Source of the DNA: Nocardioides litoris
Lineage (GTDB): Bacteria > Actinomycetota > Actinomycetes > Propionibacteriales > Nocardioidaceae
Assembly (NCBI RefSeq): GCF_006346315.1
Contig: NZ_VDMR01000002.1
Span: forward strand, 62,001-126,000
Direction of reading: 5' to 3'
Length of the DNA stretch: 64,000 bases
Shown: positions 46,192 to 53,201 of the stretch, one piece after another
Layout of the letters: each line of letters opens with the position of its first letter
How positions within the stretch are numbered: the stretch's first letter is position 1
Program-made: the position numbers and the translations under genes
The notes under the pieces: generated by a model
The model's input: only the letters and a program-made list of their open reading frames with translations
Database searches by the model: none
Told to the model about the DNA's origin: nothing

Positions 46192-46511
46192 GCGTGCTTG
46201 CAGGTCGCGCAGTCGCAGTCGGCGCAGACGCACGAGGAGCAGGGCTCGCCGCCGCAGTGCGCGCACGAGCAGGTGGCGTGGTTGCAGGTCGAGCAGGTGC
46301 ACGACGTGCAGGTGCAGGTGGCGCAGCTGTCGCTGCAGTCGGCGCACTCGCACTTCGTGCACTCGTCGTAGTGGCCGTCGTGCTCGTGGTGCACGTGTCC
46401 GTCGTGCAGGTAGTCCACGTGGTTCTCGTGGACCACGGCGACGTGGCCGCAGCCGGGGCCGTGGGTGTGGGCGTGCTTCTCGGCGGTCTGGTGGTCGGTC
46501 GTGACGGTCAT
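46185..46511 (-). CDS. His/Cys-rich metal-binding protein (metallothionein-like)
   Basis: This 108-residue protein has 16 His and 20 Cys. The N-terminal half is His-rich (HAHTHGPGCGHVAVVHENHV at residues 13-32, then YLHDGHVHHEHDGHYDEC), a pattern known from small proteins near zinc and cation transport genes. The C-terminal half (residues 51-104) packs 19 Cys in CxC and CxxC spacing with two buried His, like a metallothionein. No signal peptide or membrane segment is present, so it should be cytosolic and could hold several Zn2+ (or Cd2+/Cu+) ions. The ATG overlaps the SmtB-type repressor stop (ATGA), so the metal sensor controls it directly. Its stop lies in a repeated element. It resembles known metallothioneins in composition but not in order. 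Confidence 0.75.
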   Translation of the reverse strand: MTVTTDHQTAEKHAHTHGPGCGHVAVVHENHVDYLHDGHVHHEHDGHYDECTKCECADCSDSCATCTCTSCTCSTCNHATCSCAHCGGEPCSSCVCADCDCATCKHAA

Positions 46512-46810
46512 CCGGAGTGCTCCTGGGTGTGGGTGAAGGCGTCGAGGAACACGTGGGCCACGTGCTCGTCGATCAGGGCGTAGGTCGTCCTGCGGCCGGC
46601 GCGCGAGGCTGTGACGAGACGAGCGGTGCGCAGCACCCGCAGGTGCTGGCTCATCAAGGGCTGACTGACGCCGAGCTCCTCCGCGAGCTCGGTGACCGAC
46701 CAGGGTCGTTCGGTCAGCCGGTGCACCACAGCGGCACGGACCGGCGAGGCCAGGGCGGCGAAGAGCTCCGAGACGCCGGAGTAGTCCTCCGTCGACCCCG
46801 CGCCGTCCAT
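46508..46810 (-). CDS. ArsR/SmtB-family zinc-sensing repressor
   Basis: This 100-residue winged-helix repressor has recognition helices SVTELAEELGVSQPLMSQHL and wing RTARLVTASRAGRRTTYAL. The C-terminal alpha-5 helix (DEHVAHVFLDAFTHTQEHSG) has the exact SmtB/CzrA zinc-site spacing Asp81-x-His83-x10-His94-x2-Glu97. It resembles M. tuberculosis Rv2358. On binding zinc it should release DNA. ATG 46810 would be leaderless given the promoter seen at 46816-46845; in-frame ATG 46840 would add MRTCAYHHVC, a Cys/His-rich extension worth noting. It is co-translated with the His/Cys-rich protein. Confidence 0.88.
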   Translation of the reverse strand: MDGAGSTEDYSGVSELFAALASPVRAAVVHRLTERPWSVTELAEELGVSQPLMSQHLRVLRTARLVTASRAGRRTTYALIDEHVAHVFLDAFTHTQEHSG

Positions 46811-46815
46811 GCAGA

Positions 46816-46845
46816 CATGGTGATATGCGCACGTACGCATGTCAA
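46816..46845 (-). promoter_or_regulatory. Putative SmtB-type promoter/operator
   Basis: On the minus strand a perfect -35 TTGACA (46845-46840) is followed 17 bp later by CACCAT (46821-46816, a weak -10). Between them lies the imperfect palindrome ATGCGTACGTGCGCAT (46840-46825). A spacer palindrome is the usual place for an ArsR/SmtB operator, so the gene is probably autorepressed. The predicted start of transcription falls at or next to ATG 46810, giving a leaderless message. Confidence 0.55.
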
Positions 46846-46882
46846 AGTCACGACGCCGCACCGGACCGACCTGCTATGTTGT

Positions 46883-46897
46883 TGAGAACCATTCTCG
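46883..46897 (+). promoter_or_regulatory. Second Zur-like box
   Basis: TGAGAACCATTCTCG differs by a single base from the rpmE2 Zur box (TGAGAATCATTCTCG). It directly follows an extended -10-like TGCTATGTT (-10 TATGTT, 46875-46880) and precedes GTG 46914, so Zur binding would cover the transcription start of the thioredoxin-like ferredoxin gene. It lies 38 bp upstream of the divergent SmtB promoter. Confidence 0.7.
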
Positions 46898-46913
46898 ACT
46901 CTGGAGGGCTGCC

Positions 46914-47291
46914 GTGCCACCCGTCCCGACCCCGCCCGACCGGCTGCTGGTGGTCGTGCAGTGCACCGGGCAGCGCTGCCGGGCGCTGACCGACCTGCGC
47001 GACCCCCACCGGCCGGCCTGCGACCCGGCCCTCGCGGCGGCGGTCCGCTCCCGTCCGCGCTCGGTGCTCGTCACCACCAGCTGCCTGGGGCCCTGCCACC
47101 GCGGCGCCGTCGCCGCCGTCGGGTGGGGCGACCGGGCCGGGAGCCGGGTGTCGTGGACCGAGCCCGCGGTGCTCGTCGAGCGCGTCGAGGAGCCGGCCCG
47201 CATGCGCGCCACCGCCGACTGGATCCGCAGCGGCGCCGCCCCCGACCGCGGGTGCCTCGAGACCGCGCTCGGCTCCCCCACGGGGCGGTAA
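46914..47291 (+). CDS. Thioredoxin-like [2Fe-2S] ferredoxin-type protein, probably Zur-controlled
   Basis: This 125-residue protein has cysteines at 17, 22, 57 and 61 (VVVQCTGQRC and TTSCLGPCHRGAVAAVG). That C-x4-C ... C-x3-C layout is the one used by thioredoxin-like 2Fe-2S ferredoxins; two further Cys (about 36 and 116) are present. GTG 46914 is preceded by GGAGGG (46903-46908). A Zur-like box overlaps its promoter, so it should be made when zinc is scarce. A role in electron transfer or in metal or ribosome remodelling under zinc stress is inference. The long upstream open frame is not used, since it would run through the Zur box. Confidence 0.7.
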   Translation: MPPVPTPPDRLLVVVQCTGQRCRALTDLRDPHRPACDPALAAAVRSRPRSVLVTTSCLGPCHRGAVAAVGWGDRAGSRVSWTEPAVLVERVEEPARMRATADWIRSGAAPDRGCLETALGSPTGR

Positions 47292-47302
47292 CGTCGGTCG
47301 AC

Positions 47303-47599
47303 GTGAGCGACGAGCCCGAGGTCAGCGTGAGCCGCAACCCTGCGGAGAGCCGGTTCGAGATCCACGTGGACGGCGAGCTCGCCGGCCTGGCGGCGTACCA
47401 GGAGGCCCCGGGGATGCTCGTGATGACCCACACCGAGGTCCGCCCGGAGATGGAGGGCCGCGGCCTGGCCGGGATCCTGGTGCGGCACGCCCTCGACGAG
47501 GTCCGCGCCGAGGGCCTGAAGGTCCTGCCGACCTGCCCCTACGTGCAGGCCTTCCTGCACAAGCACCCGGACTACGCCGACCTCGACTACCGCAGCTGA
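47303..47599 (+). CDS. Small GNAT-fold protein (YidJ-like N-acetyltransferase)
   Basis: This 98-residue single-domain protein of the Acetyltransf_CG type has FEIHVDGELAGLAAYQEAPG, the acetyl-CoA-binding HTEVRPEMEGRGLAGILVRH (R-x-x-x-G-x-G/A type), and LPTCPYVQAFLHKHPDY at the C-terminus, the classic TCPY motif of the family. The substrate is unknown. GTG 47303 lies 11 bp after the preceding stop, so it may be co-transcribed with the ferredoxin-like gene and also fall under Zur. Confidence 0.88.
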   Translation: MSDEPEVSVSRNPAESRFEIHVDGELAGLAAYQEAPGMLVMTHTEVRPEMEGRGLAGILVRHALDEVRAEGLKVLPTCPYVQAFLHKHPDYADLDYRS

Positions 47600-47602
47600 G
47601 CC

Positions 47603-49273
47603 TCAGCCTGACCCGAGGGTGAGCAGGTCGCGGTGCAGCTCGGCGAGCAGCACCGGGGGCAGCGATCCGAGCGTGACGGGTCCGTCGGGCCCGGCGAGCA
47701 GCAACGGACCGAGCTCGACCGTGGCCGACCAGTCACCGACCCACGAGCCGCCGCGCACCGCGAGCACGGCGCCGACGCCGTCGCCCAGCTCCCGGGCGTA
47801 CGCCGCCACGACGCCGCCGTCGCCCACGAGGCGACGGAAGCCGAGCCGCTCGGCGAGCCGGTGCAGCCCGCCGGCGGACACCTCGGTGCCGGCGACGTCG
47901 GTCAGGCCGGTCGCCTCGGGGTCGTGGGCCGGGAGCGGCTCGCCGAGCTGGGTGAACGGGACGACGGCCTCGTAGTCGGCCAGGTGGGAGCGCCACGCCT
48001 CGACGAGGTCGGGCGGCAGCAGCACGTCGTGGGCGAGCCGGACGAGGTCGCCGGCCGCGGCGTGCGGGTCGAGGTCGACCGGCTCGTCGTCCACGTCGGT
48101 GAGGCTGCCGTCGTCGAGGGGGCGGAAGCTGGTCGCCGGGTCGCCGACCCACCACACCAGCCCGGCGGCGAGGCGACCGAGCACGGGGTGGCCGGCGACG
48201 TCGGTGTGCCAGTCGGCGACGGTCCAGCCGCGCTGGGTGGCCATCGCCTGCCGCAGCCGCGCGGCCTGCGACCGGGCCGCGGCGCCGACGGTCTTCTTCG
48301 CCGCGGCCAGGACGGCCTTGGCCTCCCGGACCCGCCCGGCGTCGTCGGCGGCCCGGGCCGGCGGCAGCGAGGTGCGCTCGGCGCCGCCCTCGTCGGGCAC
48401 GACCCGCACGGTCAGGTCGGGCTGGAGGACCGCGGTGAACCCGCGGGGACCGTAGTCGAGCCGCAGCCGCCCGGTCGCGTCGAACCCGCCCGTCGGGGCG
48501 CCGCGGTCGCCCACCTGCTCGGCGGTCCAGCCGCGGCGCTCGGCGACGTCGTCGACCGCGGCGATGGCGGCCGTGCGGACGCTGGTGACCGGCGCGCCCT
48601 CGGCGGCCTCGACCAGCACCTCGAGCGCCAGCGGCTGCTCGGCCCGGGCGAGCAGCGCCAGCAGGGCCGCGGCCTGGGCGGGCTGGGCCTTGGCGCGGGT
48701 GCGCACGTGGTCGGCGGCCAGGCCGACCACCTCGTCGTCGTCACCGGGGACCACGACGGCCACGACCCAGCGGGCTGCGCCCGGTGCCCCGGCGGACAGC
48801 CAACCGTGGAGCAGGAACCGACCCAGCTCGGTCCGGCCACCGGGCTCGACGGCGGCGAGCAGGGTGCGCAGCACCGCGCCGGGCGCGGTCGACCGGGCCC
48901 GCACCGCCTGCTGCACCCAGGAGCGGACGGTCGCCCGCGGCACCTCGGCGCCCGTGTCGCTCCAGGTCAGCACGGGCAGCGCGTCGACGTCGAGCCAGGC
49001 CAGGGCGGCCGGCAGCGCGCGGCCGGCGGCGCGCGCGGCGGCCGCGTCGAGACGCGGCCGGTCGAGGTGGTCCACCGGCCTCTCGCCGTACGACGCCAGG
49101 GCGTCGAGCACGGCCGAGAGCACCGTCTCCTCCCGCTCGACGCGGGCCAGCCGCGCCAGGGCGGCGACGACCTCGTCGCGGTCGGCGCCCGTGGTGGGCT
49201 CGGCGGCCAGCGCCCGGGCCGCGGCCTCGCGGGTCGGCGCGTGGTGGGCGGCGAGGCCCTCGAGCGGCGTCAC
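47603..49273 (-). CDS. DUF4132-domain protein
   Basis: This 556-residue cytosolic protein has helical repeat-like N-terminal two thirds (ALARLARVEREETVLSAVLD and similar). The C-terminal DUF4132 region is seen as GWTVADWHTDVAGHPVLG, LVWWVGDPATSFRPLDDGSL and PFTQLGEPLPAHD. DUF4132 occurs in MolR-like and WGR-type proteins; its function is not known. It starts at GTG 49273, 7 bp after ilvA on the same strand, at the end of a five-gene operon. It is convergent with the GNAT gene, 3 bp apart. Confidence 0.75.
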   Translation of the reverse strand: MTPLEGLAAHHAPTREAAARALAAEPTTGADRDEVVAALARLARVEREETVLSAVLDALASYGERPVDHLDRPRLDAAAARAAGRALPAALAWLDVDALPVLTWSDTGAEVPRATVRSWVQQAVRARSTAPGAVLRTLLAAVEPGGRTELGRFLLHGWLSAGAPGAARWVVAVVVPGDDDEVVGLAADHVRTRAKAQPAQAAALLALLARAEQPLALEVLVEAAEGAPVTSVRTAAIAAVDDVAERRGWTAEQVGDRGAPTGGFDATGRLRLDYGPRGFTAVLQPDLTVRVVPDEGGAERTSLPPARAADDAGRVREAKAVLAAAKKTVGAAARSQAARLRQAMATQRGWTVADWHTDVAGHPVLGRLAAGLVWWVGDPATSFRPLDDGSLTDVDDEPVDLDPHAAAGDLVRLAHDVLLPPDLVEAWRSHLADYEAVVPFTQLGEPLPAHDPEATGLTDVAGTEVSAGGLHRLAERLGFRRLVGDGGVVAAYARELGDGVGAVLAVRGGSWVGDWSATVELGPLLLAGPDGPVTLGSLPPVLLAELHRDLLTLGSG

Positions 49274-49280
49274 CCCAGCG

Positions 49281-50522
49281 TCACTCGAGGACGCGGTAGC
49301 CGCGCTCGCGGAGCCGGCCGACCACCAGGGCGGCGTGCTGCTCGCCGCGGGTCTCGAGCTGCAGGTGCACGTCGACCTCGTCGAGGTTGAGCGAGGGCGA
49401 GATGCGCTCGTGGGCGACCTCGAGCACGTTGGCCCCGCTCTCGCCGACCTCGGCCAGCAGCCGGGCGAGCCCGCCCGGCTGGTCGGGGATGTTGACGTGC
49501 AGGTTGAGGTAGCGCCCGGCCGCGGCCATGCCGTGCTGGATGACCTTGCCGAGCAGGATCGGGTCGATGTTGCCGCCGGAGAGCACCGCGACGGCCGGCG
49601 TGCGGTAGGCCGTCGGCCGGGCCAGGAGCGCGGCCACGGCGGCGGCCCCGGCGGGCTCGACGACCATCTTGGCCCGCTCCACGAGGGCCAGCAGGGCCCG
49701 CGACATCTCCTCCTCGGTGACGGTCACGACCTCGTCGACGTGGTCGCGCACCGCGGCGAAGGTGAGCTCACCGGGCAGGCCGACCGCGATGCCGTCGGCC
49801 ATCGTCTTCATCTCGGCCAGCGGGGTCGGCGCCCCGGCGGTCAGGGACCCGGGGTAGGCGGCGGCCCCCTTGGCCTGCACGCCGATGACGCTGACCTCGG
49901 GCTTGAGCGCCTTGACGGCCAGGGCGACCCCGGCCAGCAGGCCTCCGCCGCCGGTGGGCACGACGACCGTCTCGACGTCGGGCACCTGCTCGAGGAGCTC
50001 GAGGCCCGCGGTGCCCTGGCCCGCCACCACGTCGGCGTGGTCGAAGGGGTGGATGAGCACCGCGCCCGTGCGGTCGGCGAACTCCTGCGCCGCGACCAGG
50101 CACTGCTCGAGGTAGCCGCGCACGAAGACCACGTCGGCGCCGTACCCGCGGGTGGCCTTCTCCTTGGGGATGGGCGCGCCCTCGGGCATGAACACCGTCG
50201 CCGGGATGCCGAGCTGCTGGGCGGCCAGGGCGACCCCCTGGGCGTGGTTGCCGGCCGAGGCGGCCACGACGCCGCGCGCCCGCTCCTCGGGGGCGAGGCG
50301 CGCGATGCGCACGTAGGCGCCGCGGGCCTTGAAGGACCCGGTGCGCTGGAGGTTCTCGCACTTCAGGTGCACCGGGCCGCCGACGACCGCTGAGAGCCAG
50401 CGCGACTCCTCCATCGGGGTCTCGATGGCGACGCCGCGCAGCAGCTCGCGCGCGGCCCGGATCTCGGCCAGGCCGACGGGCCCGACGCGGGCGCCGCCGG
50501 TCTCGGGGTCAGTGGTCCTCAC
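49281..50522 (-). CDS. ilvA: Threonine ammonia-lyase (dehydratase) with ACT domain
   Basis: This 413-residue fold-type II PLP enzyme has lysine in RTGSFKARGA, an AGNHAQGVA loop, a phosphate-binding PTGGGGLLAG loop and a C-terminal ACT domain (YLNLHVNIPDQPGGLARLLA). It converts threonine to 2-oxobutanoate for isoleucine synthesis, or for catabolism. The single short ACT domain is of the TdcB-like/actinobacterial type rather than the long regulatory domain of E. coli IlvA. GTG 50522 overlaps the preceding gene by 14 bp. Confidence 0.93.
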   Translation of the reverse strand: MRTTDPETGGARVGPVGLAEIRAARELLRGVAIETPMEESRWLSAVVGGPVHLKCENLQRTGSFKARGAYVRIARLAPEERARGVVAASAGNHAQGVALAAQQLGIPATVFMPEGAPIPKEKATRGYGADVVFVRGYLEQCLVAAQEFADRTGAVLIHPFDHADVVAGQGTAGLELLEQVPDVETVVVPTGGGGLLAGVALAVKALKPEVSVIGVQAKGAAAYPGSLTAGAPTPLAEMKTMADGIAVGLPGELTFAAVRDHVDEVVTVTEEEMSRALLALVERAKMVVEPAGAAAVAALLARPTAYRTPAVAVLSGGNIDPILLGKVIQHGMAAAGRYLNLHVNIPDQPGGLARLLAEVGESGANVLEVAHERISPSLNLDEVDVHLQLETRGEQHAALVVGRLRERGYRVLE

Positions 50523-51852
50523 GCGTCACCTCCGTCACCGGCACCTTCGCACGCTGCTCGGCGTAGTCGTCGTGGAGCTCCTCGTCGGGTGGGTTCTCGG
50601 GCTCGGTGTGGGAGGCGAGGTGGACCGCGACGGCGTTGACCACGGCCGCGAGGGGGACGGCGATCAGCGCGCCCGTCACGCCCGCGAGCACGATGCCGGT
50701 GCCGATGGCCACGATCACCCCGAGCGGGTGGATGGAGACCCAGCGGCCCATGAGGAACGGTTGCAGGACGTGCGACTCGATCTGCTGGACCACCACGACC
50801 ACGAGCAGCATCAGCAGCGCCACCACCGGGCCCTCGGCCACCAGGGCCACCAGCACCGCGACGCCCCCGGCCACGAAGGCGCCCACGAGCGGCACGAACG
50901 CCCCGAGGAAGACGACCACGCCGATGGGGAAGACGAACGGCACGCCCAGGGCGAGGGCGCCGATCATCACCCCGACCGCGTCGGTGGCGGCCACGATCAC
51001 CGTGGCCCGGACGAACTGGGTCAGCGACGTCCAGGCGACCCGGCCCGAGCTGTCGACCCGCGCGCGGGCGGCGCGCGGCGCCAGGCGGACCAGCCACGAC
51101 CAGATGCGCCGACCGTCGGCGAGGAAGAAGTAGGTGCCGAAGAGCACGATGAAGAGCCCGGCGAAGACGTTGGTGATCGTGGAGCCGACCTCGGTGATCC
51201 GGGAGGCGATGTTGCCCTCGGTCACGGTGTCGTTGAGCGCGGTCTGGGCCCGCTCGATCACGTCGTTGATCTGGCTGTCGCTCGCGTGGAGCGGGCCCTC
51301 CTTCAGCCACCGGCGGATCTCGCCGAGGCCGTCGGCCGTCGAGCTGGCCAGGTCGGTGAACCCGGCCGCGATCTGCTGGGTGGCCAGGGTGAGCAGGCCG
51401 GCGATGGCGGCGAAGGTGAGCACCACGGTGACCAGCGACGCCGGCCCCCGCGGCAGCCCGAGACGGGTGAGGACGCGCACCAGCGGGCTCACCAGCGCCG
51501 CGAGGAGCAGCGCCACGGCCAGGGGCACGGTGATCTCGCGCAGCCGGTCGAGCGCCAGCACGATGACGTAGCCGGCGATCGCGATGACCAGGAAGCGCCA
51601 GGCCCACGCGGAGGCCAGGTCGACGCCGTACGGCACCTGGGCGGGGCGGAAGTCGGAGGTGCCGCTGGTGACCGGGGCCGGCTCGGCCCGGCGCTCGTCG
51701 CGCATCGAGGCCCAGTGCTGGACGATGCGCGCGGTGATGCGCTCCTCACGCGCGGCGTCCTCGAGGTCCTGGCCGATGCGACGGCGGCGGATGCGGCGCC
51801 GGAGCTCGGGCTCGCCGGTGACCCCGTCCGGTTCGGATTTGCGGGGGGTCAC
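50509..51852 (-). CDS. AI-2E family (PerM/YdiK-like) transporter
   Basis: This 447-residue membrane protein has eight or so TMs in the AI-2E layout. The first pair is AWRFLVIAIAGYVIVLALDR and ITVPLAVALLLAALVSPL, followed by a large central helical domain (residues ~150-240). The typical block VFPIGVVVFLGAFVPLVGAFVAGG and PFLMGRWVSIHPLGVIVAIG follows. The 85-residue basic N-terminus is cytosolic. Substrates of most members are unknown; some export peptides, Na+/H+ or autoinducers. GTG 51852 overlaps the mutL-like stop (GTGA). Confidence 0.9.
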   Translation of the reverse strand: MTPRKSEPDGVTGEPELRRRIRRRRIGQDLEDAAREERITARIVQHWASMRDERRAEPAPVTSGTSDFRPAQVPYGVDLASAWAWRFLVIAIAGYVIVLALDRLREITVPLAVALLLAALVSPLVRVLTRLGLPRGPASLVTVVLTFAAIAGLLTLATQQIAAGFTDLASSTADGLGEIRRWLKEGPLHASDSQINDVIERAQTALNDTVTEGNIASRITEVGSTITNVFAGLFIVLFGTYFFLADGRRIWSWLVRLAPRAARARVDSSGRVAWTSLTQFVRATVIVAATDAVGVMIGALALGVPFVFPIGVVVFLGAFVPLVGAFVAGGVAVLVALVAEGPVVALLMLLVVVVVQQIESHVLQPFLMGRWVSIHPLGVIVAIGTGIVLAGVTGALIAVPLAAVVNAVAVHLASHTEPENPPDEELHDDYAEQRAKVPVTEVTREDH

Positions 51853-53201
51853 CCCGTCAGCCTAAGCAGCCCACGGGCCAGCCCGCATGCCGCGCGGGGG
51901 TGACTGCCGGCGAGGAGGCCGACGGCGGCCAGCACGTGGTCGGCGTCGACCACGACACGGGCCTGCTCGGGCAGCTGCCACGCGCCGGGGACGGTGCCGA
52001 GGCTGCCGTCCAGCACCCGCGCCGCGACCCCGGGACGCCCGTGCCGCAGCACCCCGCCCGACGCGACGACCAGGCCGACGCCGCGCAGGTCGGTGCCGCT
52101 GCGCTCGACCACCCGACCCTCGGGGCCGACCACGACCCGCGAGCGCCCGGCGTGCCGGCGCAGCGCGAGGCCGATCGCGATCCGCGCGATGGCCTCGTCG
52201 TCGTCGAGGTCGGCCTCGCTCCCCGGCAGGTACGACGGCCGCTCGGCCCGGGCGCGCGCCGCGGCCCGCAGGTCGTCGCGCTCCCCGGCCTCGACGGTGG
52301 AGACCGCCGACCAGCGCATGCCGAGGTCACCCTCGACGGTGCGGGTGACGGCGGTGGGCGCGACGACGTCGCGGGCCAGCCCGGCGTCCTCGGGGTCGAG
52401 CTCCACGACGGAGTGCACGTCGGTCGTCGCGCCGCCGACGTCGACGACGACCACGTCGGCACCGGCTTCCCGGGCGAGGACCTCGACACCGGTGAGCACG
52501 ACGTCGGGGGTGGCGCCGCGCACGAGGCGGACGAAGGCCGCTCCCCCGGCGCGGGCGCTGAGGCCCTTGCCGCCGATGACGTGGGAGAGGAACACCTCGC
52601 GGATCGCGGCCCGGGCGCCCTCGGGCCGGAGCACCCCGATGCGCGGCACCACGTTGTCGGTGACCACGTGGGGCAGGCCGTCCAGCCGCTCGACCACGGC
52701 CCCGGCGGCGTCGGCGTTGCCGGCGACCACGACCGGGCCGCGCCAGCCGCCGGCGACCAGCGCCGCGGCCGCGCCGGTGACGACGTCGGCGTTGCCGCCG
52801 TCGGTGCCGCCGGTCAGCAGCACCACGTCGGGCTCGGCCAGGTCGCCGGGGGCGATCAGGGCCCCGCCGGCGGCGGCGACCACGGCGACCACCTTCCCGC
52901 CGCTGGACAGCGCGACCCGGCGTCCGGCCTCGGCGGTCACGAGCTCCTCGTTGCCCACCACCGCGATGCGCAGCCCGCCGCCGGCGCTCGAGCAGGCCAG
53001 CACCGGCGCTCGGGCCGCGTCGAGGACGTCCAGGCAGGCGTCGACACCGTCGAGGACGTCGGTCTCGACGGTGGTGCGGTGCTCGGCCCGGCCGACCACC
53101 TCGCCGGAGCCGGTCTCGACCAGCGTGGCCTTGGTGAACGTCGACCCGACGTCGACGCAGACGACCCGGGGTCCGTCGGGCGGGGTCTCAGCCGAGGGCA
53201 C
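51849..53201 (-). CDS. MutL/GlmL-family ATPase (glutamate-mutase accessory type), orphan
   Basis: This 450-residue actin-like ATPase of the MutL (COG) family has VCVDVGSTFTKATLV for phosphate 1, VVVVDVGGATTDVHSVVE for phosphate 2, and a GLVVASGGVLRHG adenosine-type motif. These proteins normally accompany B12-dependent glutamate, ornithine or lysine mutases and reactivate them. No mutase subunit is nearby. It sits between metB and the AI-2E gene with overlapping ends, so it is translated with methionine genes. Start GTG 53201 overlaps metB by 14 bp. Confidence 0.85.
   Translation of the reverse strand: MPSAETPPDGPRVVCVDVGSTFTKATLVETGSGEVVGRAEHRTTVETDVLDGVDACLDVLDAARAPVLACSSAGGGLRIAVVGNEELVTAEAGRRVALSSGGKVVAVVAAAGGALIAPGDLAEPDVVLLTGGTDGGNADVVTGAAAALVAGGWRGPVVVAGNADAAGAVVERLDGLPHVVTDNVVPRIGVLRPEGARAAIREVFLSHVIGGKGLSARAGGAAFVRLVRGATPDVVLTGVEVLAREAGADVVVVDVGGATTDVHSVVELDPEDAGLARDVVAPTAVTRTVEGDLGMRWSAVSTVEAGERDDLRAAARARAERPSYLPGSEADLDDDEAIARIAIGLALRRHAGRSRVVVGPEGRVVERSGTDLRGVGLVVASGGVLRHGRPGVAARVLDGSLGTVPGAWQLPEQARVVVDADHVLAAVGLLAGSHPRAACGLARGLLRLTG

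Noticed and set aside
45864..46583. Plus- and minus-strand frames through the tandem repeat as coding repeats
   Set aside because: The protein would be arginine-rich with no motif, there is no ribosome site, and the frames overlap the well-supported His/Cys gene.
46816..46861. Longest SmtB-type start (46861)
   Set aside because: It would place the putative promoter and operator inside the coding sequence; the region reads as regulatory DNA.
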